64,000 nucleotides of DNA from Streptomyces sp. NBC_00078 (GTDB taxonomy: Bacteria; Actinomycetota; Actinomycetes; Streptomycetales; Streptomycetaceae): NCBI RefSeq assembly GCF_026343335.1, contig NZ_JAPELX010000001.1, positions 558,001-622,000 of the forward strand. Reading direction: 5' to 3'. Both the position numbers and the translations under genes were made by a program. Position 1 is the first letter of the stretch. Each line of letters opens with the position of its first letter. The notes under the pieces were generated by a model. The model searched no databases. It had not been told where the DNA came from and was given only the letters and a program-made list of their open reading frames with translations. This document shows, piece after piece, positions 15,617-23,455 of this stretch.

Positions 15617-18499
15617 TCAGGTCGGTTTCAGTGCCGACGTCAGCCCGGTGATCTCCGTGCCCATCTTGCGGTAGACCGCCGAGAGCAGGCGCACGACCGC
15701 CGCCTCTTCCGTGTGCAGCTCCTTCGCGATCTCCGCCTCGGTGCAGCCCGCGGCGGCCAGGTTGGCCACGGAGCGCTCGCGGCCGGTCAGGGTGTCCGTC
15801 TCGGTGCTGTGCAGGCGGCGCGGGCGCAGACCGGCCGCGGCGAGTTCGTCACGGGCCGTTTCGACGAGTCCGTCGGCGCCGCACTGGACGGCCGCGTCGA
15901 GGCCGCGGTAGAGGAGTTCGGCGGCGTCCCCGGGGTGGCCGGTGCGGCGCAGTTCGGTGCCCAGGGCGACGAGTGCGCAGGCCAGCTCGTAGGCGGCCGG
16001 GGAGCGCTCCAGGTGGGTGACGGCCTCCTCCAGGTATGTGATGCGGGCCGAGCCCGAGGAGACCTCGGCGGCTGTCCGCAGGGCCTGGCCGATGGCGGAC
16101 GGGGCGCCGAACTGGCGGGCGCGGGCGAGCGCTTCGAGGGCGGTGGCGACGGCGCGTTCGGGGGTTTCGTAGGCCTCGGCGCGGGCCAGGTGGAGCTGCC
16201 AGGGGCACCAGGCGGGGTTCCGGATGCCGCGCGGGTCCAGGCGGCGGCCGGCGGCGGCCAGTTCCTCGGCCGCTTCCTTGGTGCGACCGCGGGCGAGCAG
16301 GAGTTCGCCGTGCACGGTCTGGGCGTCGGGGAAGACGACGGCGGCCGGGAAGGGCGCGCAGAAGGAGTAGTGGTCGCCGGTCTGGGCGGCCTCCGTGACC
16401 CGGCCGCGAGCGAGGAGGACCTCGATGAGGATGCCCACCGCGTACCAGTGGGCCGGAGTGCCGGGGCCGACCCGCTCGGCGAGCCTGAGTCCGGCGCGGA
16501 CGAAGTCCTCGGCTTCGGCGAGCCGGCCGCGGCGGTAGCGGACGTAGCCGAGGAGTGTGTACGCGAAGGAGAGGTGGGCGCCGTGCCAGCCCTGGCGCTC
16601 GAAGTCGGCGATGCCCGCCGTGAAGAGTTCCTCGGTGCGGCCGGGGCGGTCGGCGTACATGTAGGCCAGGGCGACCAGGACGGGCACCTCGAAGCCGCGG
16701 TCGGGCTCGGCCCAGCCGAGGCCGCCGGCCAGGGCGCGTTCGGCGTGGTGGAGGGCGACGTGGGCGGGTTCGCCGCGCAGGACGGCGTCCCAGGTGCGCA
16801 GGCCGATCACGTAGCGCTCGGTGAGATCACGGCCGCTCAGCCGGTCCGCGAGCTTGGCGAGGCGGCGGGAGCGGGAGGGGTGGTCGGGTTCGTCGGCCCG
16901 GAAGGCGTCCCACATGAACTGTTCGGCGAGCATACGCAGCTTGACCCGGGCGTCGTCGGTGACGCGGATCTCGCGGGCGAGGATGTCGGACGCCTCGGCG
17001 AGGCGGTCGCTGTGCGCCAGGACCTGGGAGAGCCGGTAGACGATGTGATGGCGCAGCTCGGCCTCGGCGATGGGCTCCTCCAGGGCGGCCCGCAGATGGT
17101 TGACGGTGGTGGCGGGTTCGGTGAGCAGGGATGCCGTGCCCAGTTCGTACAGGACAAAGGCGCGGTCCTCGAAGGGCGGGGGTTCGCGCAGGGCTCGGGC
17201 GAGGTAGCTGCGGGCGGCGTCGGGGGCGCCGGCCCGGAGGGTCTCCTCGGCCGCGGCGCGCAGCCGCTGGACGACCCAGTTGTCGCCGTCGGGGTGGGTC
17301 TCCAGGAGGTGACGGGCGGCGGCGGAGGGGCCCTGTCCGTCGTTGATCACGCACCAGGCGGCCTGTCCGTGGAGGGCGACGCGGACGCCGGGCGGGATGG
17401 CCCGGTAGACGGCGGTGGCGATCAGCGGGTGGACGAACTCCAGGGTCTCGTCGCCGGTGAGGATGCGGGCGCCGCGCAGGGCGTCGGCGGCGTCGGCTGC
17501 CTCCTCGTGCCCGAGTCCGGCGACGGCGGCGGCGAGCAGCGGATGGATCTCGGTGCCGAGGACGGCGCAGGCCCAGGCGAAGCGGACGGTCGAGGTGCCG
17601 AGTCGTTCGAGGCGGACGACGAGCCCGCTGCCCTTCACCGCCGCGGCGAGGTCACGCAGCAGATGGGCGCCGGACTCGGTCGGGGTGACGCCGCGGTCGC
17701 GCACCTTGGCGATGAGCTCGACCGTCTCGAACGGGTTGCCGGCGGTGACGGCCCAGCACTCGCGGCAGAACGCGTCGTCGGCGTGCGCACCGACCGCTTC
17801 CCGCACGAGGCGGGCGACGGCGACGGCGCTGAGCGGTTCCAGGTCGAGGGGGCGTCCGCCCGCACGCCCCGGCAGGCCCTTGAACGACTCGGCGTGGTCG
17901 GGGAGTTCGTCGGGCCGATAGGCCACCACGACCAGCAGCGGGAGCTGTTCGGCGCGGGGTGCGAACGCGGCGAGCCAGCCCAGGGATTCGGGATCGGCCC
18001 AGTGCGCGTCGTCGAGTACGAGGACCATCGGGGCGCGCAGTACGGCGAGATGGGTGAGCACCCAGTCGAGGCCGTCGCGCAGCCCCTGTTGGTCGGGCGG
18101 GGCACCGCCGGTGGGCGCGCACAGGCCGAGGGCGGGGCCGACGATGTCGTACCAACTGCCCAGCGAGGCACGCAGATCGGTCTCCGCGGCACCGGCCAGC
18201 TGGGGCTGCAGCAACTGTCGGGCGACGTGGAAGGCGACGCGCTGCTCCTGGTCGCCGCCGCGGGCGGACAGCACGGTGCAGCCCCTCGCGCCGGCGCGCC
18301 GGCGTACTTCGGCGAGGAGGGTGGTCTTGCCGATGCCGGCGCGCCCGGCGAAGGCGAGGAGGGCGCCGCGGGGGCGGTCGGAGGGTTCGGCTCCGTCCCT
18401 GCGCAGGCCGGTGAGCTCGCCCAACGCCTCGTCCACGGCGGCGAGTTCACTCTCACGTTCGAAGATGGTCCTACTGCTCCGCACGATGCGCTGCCCCAT
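15617..18499 (-). CDS. Large LuxR-type ATPase transcriptional regulator (LAL family)
   Basis: This 960-residue regulator has a N-terminal AAA-like NTPase. Walker A is GRAGIGKTTLL at about 52-62 and Walker B is MVLVLDDAHWAD. A long TPR-like helical middle follows, then a C-terminal LuxR helix-turn-helix beginning LTGRERSVANLAAAGCTEAEIAKEL. The recognition helix is unusual: the common TVxxHL is replaced by AVVRLL. LAL proteins act as activators of antibiotic or sugar catabolic genes after binding a ligand and ATP. No biosynthetic cluster is adjacent, so its targets are unknown. The ATG at 18499 follows GGGGG at suitable spacing; the frame continues upstream without support. Confidence 0.88.
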   Translation of the reverse strand: MGQRIVRSSRTIFERESELAAVDEALGELTGLRRDGAEPSDRPRGALLAFAGRAGIGKTTLLAEVRRRAGARGCTVLSARGGDQEQRVAFHVARQLLQPQLAGAAETDLRASLGSWYDIVGPALGLCAPTGGAPPDQQGLRDGLDWVLTHLAVLRAPMVLVLDDAHWADPESLGWLAAFAPRAEQLPLLVVVAYRPDELPDHAESFKGLPGRAGGRPLDLEPLSAVAVARLVREAVGAHADDAFCRECWAVTAGNPFETVELIAKVRDRGVTPTESGAHLLRDLAAAVKGSGLVVRLERLGTSTVRFAWACAVLGTEIHPLLAAAVAGLGHEEAADAADALRGARILTGDETLEFVHPLIATAVYRAIPPGVRVALHGQAAWCVINDGQGPSAAARHLLETHPDGDNWVVQRLRAAAEETLRAGAPDAARSYLARALREPPPFEDRAFVLYELGTASLLTEPATTVNHLRAALEEPIAEAELRHHIVYRLSQVLAHSDRLAEASDILAREIRVTDDARVKLRMLAEQFMWDAFRADEPDHPSRSRRLAKLADRLSGRDLTERYVIGLRTWDAVLRGEPAHVALHHAERALAGGLGWAEPDRGFEVPVLVALAYMYADRPGRTEELFTAGIADFERQGWHGAHLSFAYTLLGYVRYRRGRLAEAEDFVRAGLRLAERVGPGTPAHWYAVGILIEVLLARGRVTEAAQTGDHYSFCAPFPAAVVFPDAQTVHGELLLARGRTKEAAEELAAAGRRLDPRGIRNPAWCPWQLHLARAEAYETPERAVATALEALARARQFGAPSAIGQALRTAAEVSSGSARITYLEEAVTHLERSPAAYELACALVALGTELRRTGHPGDAAELLYRGLDAAVQCGADGLVETARDELAAAGLRPRRLHSTETDTLTGRERSVANLAAAGCTEAEIAKELHTEEAAVVRLLSAVYRKMGTEITGLTSALKPT

Positions 18500-18831
18500 G
18501 GTGTACCCCCTGCCACGGTGGTGCGCCCGCGCGTGGAGCGGGCGCGCACCGTGACCTACAGGCACCTCAGCGTACGCCTCGCGAGGGTCGCGCGACCCGT
18601 TTCGGCCGATACCGGCGGGACCCTCTCAGGGCGCTCTCGCGGCACCGTTCGTGACGCACGGCGACGCCGCCCGACGCTGATTTCACCGGCGACCGGGGCC
18701 TGCCGCCCCTCACTCCTCGCCCGGCACCTGCCGCACCACGGCCACGGGGCCGCCGCACGCCCCGGACCGGCCGGTCGGCTCAGCCACCAGCCGTCAACCA
18801 CCGGCCGCCGGATCAGGCGCAGAGCCCCAGG
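18500..18831. other. Gap between the DUF397 and LuxR-type genes
   Basis: This 332-base gap holds the promoter of the LuxR-type regulator. Short Arg-rich open frames exist on both strands, but none has a start signal or a recognisable product. I see no clear operator or strong hairpin. Confidence 0.5.
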
Positions 18832-19074
18832 TCACGTCAGGTCGAACTCTCCCTCCCGCGCCCCCGACACGAACGCGCCCCATTCCGCGGGCGTGAAGAT
18901 CAGGGACGGGCTTTCCGGGCTACCGCTGTTGCGCATCGCGATGAATCCCTCGACAAAAGCGATCTGGACATCCCCCATGCCACGGCTGCTTGAGTGCCAA
19001 TCGGCGTTCCTGAGGTCCAGCTCCGGCTTGTCCCAGCCCGCAAGCGGGTGCTGCTGGATGGTGCTCTCGGCCAC
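18832..19074 (-). CDS. DUF397 domain protein
   Basis: This 80-residue protein has the DUF397 pattern: an N-terminal LDLRNADWHSSS block, a central VEGFIAMRNSGSPESPSLIFTPAEWGAFV section, and a short acidic end (FDLT). DUF397 proteins usually pair with an Xre-type helix-turn-helix partner of the WhiJ/BldB-like systems of Streptomyces, but no such partner flanks this one, so it is an orphan. Its role is probably regulatory through protein contact. The ATG at 19074 is the only reasonable start. Confidence 0.85.
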   Translation of the reverse strand: MAESTIQQHPLAGWDKPELDLRNADWHSSSRGMGDVQIAFVEGFIAMRNSGSPESPSLIFTPAEWGAFVSGAREGEFDLT

Positions 19075-19167
19075 GTCCGTGCTCCTCCCGACTCGTCGTC
19101 CGCGGCCAGCCTAGCGATCGGTTTCTGATGCCGACAGGCCACGTGAGGGGGACCTTTCCGGAGTCGC

Positions 19168-20334
19168 CTACGAGTCCGGGAGTTCGCTGCCCACGAGCCA
19201 CATCGAGAAGAACTGCGATCCGCCCCCGTAGGCGTGCCCGAGGACCCGCCTGGCCCCTTCCACCTGGTGTTCTCCGGCCTGTCCGCGCACCTGCAGCGCC
19301 GCCTCCGCGAAACGGATCATGCCGGAGGCGCCGATGGGGTTGGCCGACAGGACACCGCCCGACATGTTGACGGGCAGGTCACCGTCCAGCTCGGTCACCC
19401 CGGATTCGGTGAGCTTCCAGCCCTCGCCCTCCTCGGCGAAGCCGAGATTCTCCAGCCACATGGGCTCGTACCAGGAGAACGGCACATACATCTCCACCGC
19501 GTCGATGTCCCGGCGCGGGTCGGCGATCCCGGCCTGCCGGTACACGTCGGCCGCGCAGTCCTTGCCGGCCCGGGGCGACACGAAGTCCTTGCCTGCGAAG
19601 AGGGTCGGTTCGCTGCGCATGGCGCCGCCCAGCATCCAGGCGGGCGGCCGCGGCGCACGTGCGGCCCCCGCCCGGTCGGTCAGCACCATCGCGCAGGCGC
19701 CGTCGGAGGACGGGCAGGTCTCCGAATAGCGGATCGGGTCCCACAGCATGGGCGAGGCCTGGACCTTCTCCAGAGTGATGTCATGTTCATGGAGGTGCGC
19801 GTAGGGGTTCTTCAGGGCGTTGCGCCGGTCCTTGTACGCCACCAGCGAGCCGACCGTGTCGGGCGCGCCCGTGCGCCGCATGTACGCGCGCACGTGCGGG
19901 GCGAAGAAGCCGCCCGCCCCGGCGAGCAGGGGCTGCTGGAACGGGATCGGCAGGGACAGGCCCCACATGGCGTTCGACTCGGACTGCTTTTCGAAGGCCA
20001 GCGTCAGCACGGTGGAGTGGACGCGGGCAGCGACCAGGTTCGCGGCGACCAGCGCGGTGGAACCGCCGACCGAACCGGCGGTGTGCACGCGCAGCATCGG
20101 CTTGCCCACCGCGCCCAGCGCGTCGGCGAGGTACAGCTCGGGCATCATCACGCCCTCGAAGAAGTCGGGCGCCTTGCCGATGACGACGGCGTCGATGTCG
20201 GCCCAGGTCAACTCGGCGTCGTCCAGGGCACGTCGGGCCGCGTCCCGGACAAGTCCCGCGATCGACACGTCCCGCCGCGCCGCCACGTGCTTGGTCTGGC
20301 CGATGCCTACGACGGCCACGGGTTCCTTGCTCAT
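19168..20334 (-). CDS. Ltp3-like thiolase-fold protein, probable steroid side-chain aldolase subunit
   Basis: This 388-residue thiolase-superfamily protein of the SCP-x/lipid-transfer branch begins VAVVGIGQTKH. It keeps NMSGGVLSANPIGASGMIRF and the late AYGGGSQF loop, but the position of the nucleophilic thiolase cysteine reads HTAGSVGGSTAL, with no Cys. That fits the retro-aldolases Ltp2, Ltp3 and Ltp4 of Mycobacterium and Rhodococcus, which cleave beta-hydroxyacyl-CoA side chains of sterols and need a DUF35 partner. The recalled Ltp3 length is 394. The ATG overlaps the stop of the preceding gene as ATGA (20331-20334), so the pair is translationally coupled. It is the last gene of the operon starting at 23268. 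Confidence 0.78.
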   Translation of the reverse strand: MSKEPVAVVGIGQTKHVAARRDVSIAGLVRDAARRALDDAELTWADIDAVVIGKAPDFFEGVMMPELYLADALGAVGKPMLRVHTAGSVGGSTALVAANLVAARVHSTVLTLAFEKQSESNAMWGLSLPIPFQQPLLAGAGGFFAPHVRAYMRRTGAPDTVGSLVAYKDRRNALKNPYAHLHEHDITLEKVQASPMLWDPIRYSETCPSSDGACAMVLTDRAGAARAPRPPAWMLGGAMRSEPTLFAGKDFVSPRAGKDCAADVYRQAGIADPRRDIDAVEMYVPFSWYEPMWLENLGFAEEGEGWKLTESGVTELDGDLPVNMSGGVLSANPIGASGMIRFAEAALQVRGQAGEHQVEGARRVLGHAYGGGSQFFSMWLVGSELPDS

Positions 20335-21377
20335 AGCGGATCCCCTTCGAGTACGGCGACCAGGTTCTGTTGGAGACAGGGGCCGGAGGTGGCGTGGGCG
20401 AGGGCCCGGTCGGACTCGCCACGGTGGACCGCGGCAGCGGCCTCTCCGATCCGGATGAGGCCGGCGGCCATGATCGGATTGGCCGCGAGCGCGCCGCCGG
20501 ACGGATTCACCCGTACGTCGTCGCCGAGCCTGAGTGCCTTGCGCAGCACGACCTCCTGCGAACTGAAGGGTGCGTGCAACTCGGCGGTGTCGACGGGTCG
20601 TTCGAAGGCGCCCGCCTTCTCTGCGGCCAGGCGCGCGGAGGGCGAGTCGGTCAGATCGCGCACGCCCAGACCGTGGGCCTCGATTCGGTGGTCGATGCCG
20701 CGGATCCAGGCGGGCCGCGCGCACAGTTCCCGCGCCCGCTCCCCCGCCGCGAGGATCACGGCTGCGGCTCCGTCGCCGATGGGCGGGCAGTCGCCGGTAC
20801 GGAGGGGTCGTACGAGGTAGTCCCCGTGCGGCACCGAACCCCTCAGCTGGGCATGGGAGTTGGCGGTGGCCTCCGCGCGGCTGCGGGCGGCGACGGAGGC
20901 GAGCGCGGGCTCGTCGGTGTCACCCGCGTCGATGAGAGCCTGCGCCTGCAGGGCGGCCAGGGCGACGGAGTCGGGCCACAGGGGTGCCACGTAGTACGGG
21001 TCGAGCTGGCGGGTCAGGACGTCGCGCACGGAACCGGGTGAGGACTTGCCGTACGCGTAGACGAGGGCGGTGTCCGCCTCCCCGGTGAGGAGTTTGGTCC
21101 ACGCCTCGTACAGGGCCCAGGCGCCGTCCATCTCGACGTGCGACTCGGAGATCGGCGGCCAGGCGCCGACGCCGTCGAGGGCGAGGGTGAAGGAGAAGGC
21201 GCGGCCGGCCAGGTAGTCGCTGGAGCCGGAGCAGGTGAAGCCGATGTCCGAGGTCTGCAGGCCGGTCTGCGCAAGGACGTCGTGCAGCACCGGCATGAGC
21301 ATTTCGACCTCGGAGAGTTCGTCGCTGCTGCGCCGGTGGTCGGTCTGGGCGAAGGCGACCAGTGCAATGTCACGCAT
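20331..21377 (-). CDS. Ltp4-like thiolase-fold protein
   Basis: This 348-residue thiolase-superfamily protein is the second one in the operon. It starts RDIALVAFAQTD and has the domain text CSGSSDYLAGRAF and VNPSGGALAANPIMAAGLIRIGEAA. At the place where thiolases carry the catalytic cysteine it reads HVEMDGAWALYEA, so the Cys is absent. The recalled Ltp4 length is 354. It probably forms a heteromer with the following gene product and the DUF35 protein. The ATG at 21377 overlaps the upstream stop as TGATG; a GTG one codon earlier (21380) is equally possible. A single C-terminal Cys (SGPCLQQN) aligns with the region of the second thiolase Cys and may be structural. Confidence 0.75.
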   Translation of the reverse strand: MRDIALVAFAQTDHRRSSDELSEVEMLMPVLHDVLAQTGLQTSDIGFTCSGSSDYLAGRAFSFTLALDGVGAWPPISESHVEMDGAWALYEAWTKLLTGEADTALVYAYGKSSPGSVRDVLTRQLDPYYVAPLWPDSVALAALQAQALIDAGDTDEPALASVAARSRAEATANSHAQLRGSVPHGDYLVRPLRTGDCPPIGDGAAAVILAAGERARELCARPAWIRGIDHRIEAHGLGVRDLTDSPSARLAAEKAGAFERPVDTAELHAPFSSQEVVLRKALRLGDDVRVNPSGGALAANPIMAAGLIRIGEAAAAVHRGESDRALAHATSGPCLQQNLVAVLEGDPL

Positions 21378-22327
21378 CACAGCAGCTCCTTGTAGACGTC
21401 GTAGTCCGCGTCGGGCTCACCGGTGGGCCGGTAGTGGTCGGGGTAGCGGGCCCCTTCCGTCCACACCGGTTCGACGCGCAGCCCCATGCGCACCTGGTCG
21501 TAGGGGATGCCGCCGATACGGCCGTGCAGGGCGAGGCCGGCGCCGTCGAGGGCGATGTGGGCATAGACGTACGGGACTTCGATGTCGAGGTTCCTGGCCT
21601 TGATGTTGACGATGCAGTACGTCGTGACCGTGCCGCGCGGGCCGACCTCGACCTGTTCCGACGTGGCGACGCCGCAGGTGGGGCACGCTCCTCTCGGTGG
21701 GACGTACACCTTGTGGCAGGACGGGCACCGCTCGCCGACCGTCCGCCGGTCGGACAGGGCGTGGATGTAGGCGGACTGGGCGCGGCCCGGCGAGTAGGTG
21801 TAGTCGAGGCGGGCGGCGGCGACGATGCCGGTGATCGGGTCGGCGAACTGGCCGGTGTGGCCTGCCGGTTGGGCGGGTTCGGCCGGCCGGCCCTCGTACG
21901 GCTCGAAACAGGCGATGTCGGTGATGGCGCCCTGGCGCGTGGCGGCCCAGCGGACGCGGACGCGCATGCCGGTGCGCACGGCGTCGGGGCCGGGGACGTC
22001 GAGGGCGTGCAGGAGAGCGGTGTCGGCGCCGTCGAGGCGGACCAGGACCCAGGCGAAGGGGGTGTCGAGGGGTTGGCCGCGGCGGGGTTCGTGGTTCCAG
22101 GCCCAGGTGGTGACCGTGCCGGCGGGGGCGACCTCGACGAGGTCGCGTATCTCCTCGGCGGTGACGGGGTCGTACTCGACGGGCGGCACGAGGATCTGGC
22201 CGTCACCGGTCCGTACACCGAGGACGACGCGCTCGCGCAGTCCGGTCAGAAAGGCGCTCTGGACGGGACCGAGGGAGCGGGTGAAGGGGAACTCCACGGC
22301 GAGAGGGGCTTTGAGGACTTCGGGCAT
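21377..22327 (-). CDS. Tandem DUF35 OB-fold protein, one zinc ribbon (Rv3521-like)
   Basis: This 316-residue protein contains two DUF35-type units. The C-terminal unit has a zinc ribbon (C201, C204, C215 and C218 in CPSCHKVYVPPRGACPTCG) and an OB fold beginning GTVTTYCIV. The N-terminal unit has the matching OB strand text GTVTTWAW, but its ribbon region has no cysteines. DUF35 proteins bind the CoA part of substrates and partner with thiolase-fold aldolases. Two OB units next to two thiolase genes suggest one unit per thiolase subunit. AAGGAG precedes the ATG at 22327. The stop overlaps the next gene. Length agrees with recalled mycobacterial Rv3521 (about 300). Confidence 0.8.
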   Translation of the reverse strand: MPEVLKAPLAVEFPFTRSLGPVQSAFLTGLRERVVLGVRTGDGQILVPPVEYDPVTAEEIRDLVEVAPAGTVTTWAWNHEPRRGQPLDTPFAWVLVRLDGADTALLHALDVPGPDAVRTGMRVRVRWAATRQGAITDIACFEPYEGRPAEPAQPAGHTGQFADPITGIVAAARLDYTYSPGRAQSAYIHALSDRRTVGERCPSCHKVYVPPRGACPTCGVATSEQVEVGPRGTVTTYCIVNIKARNLDIEVPYVYAHIALDGAGLALHGRIGGIPYDQVRMGLRVEPVWTEGARYPDHYRPTGEPDADYDVYKELL

Positions 22328-22467
22328 CGGGAACGTCTCTCCTTCGGAGCATGGTCGGAGGGTCGCGTCCCAAGGGGGGCGCGGGGCGGTGACATGTGCG
22401 GCTCCGCCGCGGGGCGCGACCGGTCACGCACGGCCCGCGGTGTCCGGACCGCGCCTTCGGCGGAGCG

Positions 22468-23268
22468 TCAGGCGCGCTTGTAGAGCGGCGGCCGCTTCTC
22501 CGCGAAAGCGCGTGCACCCTCCTTCGCGTCGGCGGTGTCGAAGATGGGCCAGCCGCGCTTGAGTTCGGAGGCGAGGCCGTCCGTCTCCGTCATCTCGGCG
22601 GTCTCGTACACGGACGCCTTGACGGCCTCCACCGCCAACGGGCCGCAGGCGTTGATCCGTTCGGCGATCTCCAGAGACTTGGCGAGGGCGGTGCCGTCGG
22701 GCACGACATGGCCGACCAGCCCGATGTCGGCGGCCTCGCGAGCGGTGTACGGACGGCCGGTGAGGAGCATCTCGAGCGCGTGAGTGCGCGGGATCTGGCG
22801 CTGCAGACGGACCGTGGAGCCGCCGATCGGGAACAGCCCGCGCCTGACCTCGAAGAGCCCGACGGTGGCCGACTCGCCCGCGACGCGGATGTCGGTGCCC
22901 TGGAGGATCTCCGTGCCGCCTGCGACACAGTGCCCCTCGACGGCGGCGATCACCGGTTTGCGGGGGCGATGGTGCCGCAGCATCGCCTTCCAGTGCAGGT
23001 CGGGGTCGGCCTTGAGGCGGTCCCGGTACTGCTCTCCCTCCATGCCCCTGCCCGCCAGGGCCTTGAGGTCCATGCCCGCGCAGAACACACCGCCGGCGCC
23101 GGTCAGCACGACCGAGCGGACGGCGTCGTCCCGGTCCGCCTCGATCCAGCCGTCGTACAGGCCGACGAGCATGGACAGCGAGAGCGCGTTCTTGGCCTCG
23201 GGCCTGTTGAGCGTGAGCACCAGTGTGGCGCCTTCGCGCCGCACGGTGAGGTGTTCGGTCCCACCCAT
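22468..23268 (-). CDS. Enoyl-CoA hydratase/crotonase, EchA19-like
   Basis: This 266-residue crotonase hydrates trans-2-enoyl-CoA esters. The oxyanion-hole segments FCAGMDLKAL and AVEGHCVAGGTEIL are intact. The first catalytic position reads GTEILQGTDIRVAG and the second reads GLFPIGGSTVRLQRQIP, rather than the two clear glutamates of mitochondrial hydratase, so the precise reaction is open. Position and length match EchA19 of the mycobacterial sterol side-chain cluster (recalled 263 residues). The ATG at 23268 follows GGGGAGA. It is the first gene of a leftward operon (crotonase, DUF35, two thiolases). Its promoter region carries a perfect 6-5-6 palindrome and a KstR-like site. Confidence 0.85.
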   Translation of the reverse strand: MGGTEHLTVRREGATLVLTLNRPEAKNALSLSMLVGLYDGWIEADRDDAVRSVVLTGAGGVFCAGMDLKALAGRGMEGEQYRDRLKADPDLHWKAMLRHHRPRKPVIAAVEGHCVAGGTEILQGTDIRVAGESATVGLFEVRRGLFPIGGSTVRLQRQIPRTHALEMLLTGRPYTAREAADIGLVGHVVPDGTALAKSLEIAERINACGPLAVEAVKASVYETAEMTETDGLASELKRGWPIFDTADAKEGARAFAEKRPPLYKRA

Positions 23269-23292
23269 TGCCCATCTCCCCTCATCTGGAAC

Positions 23293-23306
23293 GAGAACAG
23301 GTTGCA
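23293..23306. promoter_or_regulatory. KstR-like operator candidate (one mismatch)
   Basis: GAGAACAGGTTGCA fits the KstR consensus TnnAACnnGTTnnA except for the first base. It lies 25 bases before the crotonase start codon. The right half, GTTGCA, is identical to the palindrome in front of fadH (60148-60161). Confidence 0.4.
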
Positions 23307-23333
23307 GTAGGCGAGTGGGCACTTCAAGGGTTT

Positions 23334-23350
23334 TCTGACAGACAGTCAGA
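23334..23350. promoter_or_regulatory. Shared operator, copy 1 (perfect 6-5-6 palindrome)
   Basis: TCTGAC-AGACA-GTCAGA is a perfect inverted repeat in the divergent promoter region between the crotonase operon and the acyl-CoA synthetase. Together with its TTT and TTTCT flanks it shares 20 of 25 bases with the site at 34028-34052. Such a form is typical of TetR-family operators in acyl-CoA catabolic clusters. Confidence 0.72.
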
Positions 23351-23455
23351 TTTCTTCGCGCGGGCCCTTCACAGTTACCGCGCCCTTTGCTCTGATGACC
23401 GGCGAACCGACGGATGCGCCTTTCTTCGTCATGTCTGCCCGGGTCAGGAGGAGCG

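Noticed and set aside
18556..18801. Small minus-strand gene upstream of the LuxR-type regulator
   Set aside because: Arg/Pro/Gly-rich product without start signal or known family, located in the promoter region.
15533..19114. A 1193-codon plus-strand open frame opposite the LuxR-type regulator
   Set aside because: It is the GC-rich mirror of a real gene: Gly/Ala/Val-rich text without domains, no ribosome site, and it runs across two unrelated minus-strand genes.
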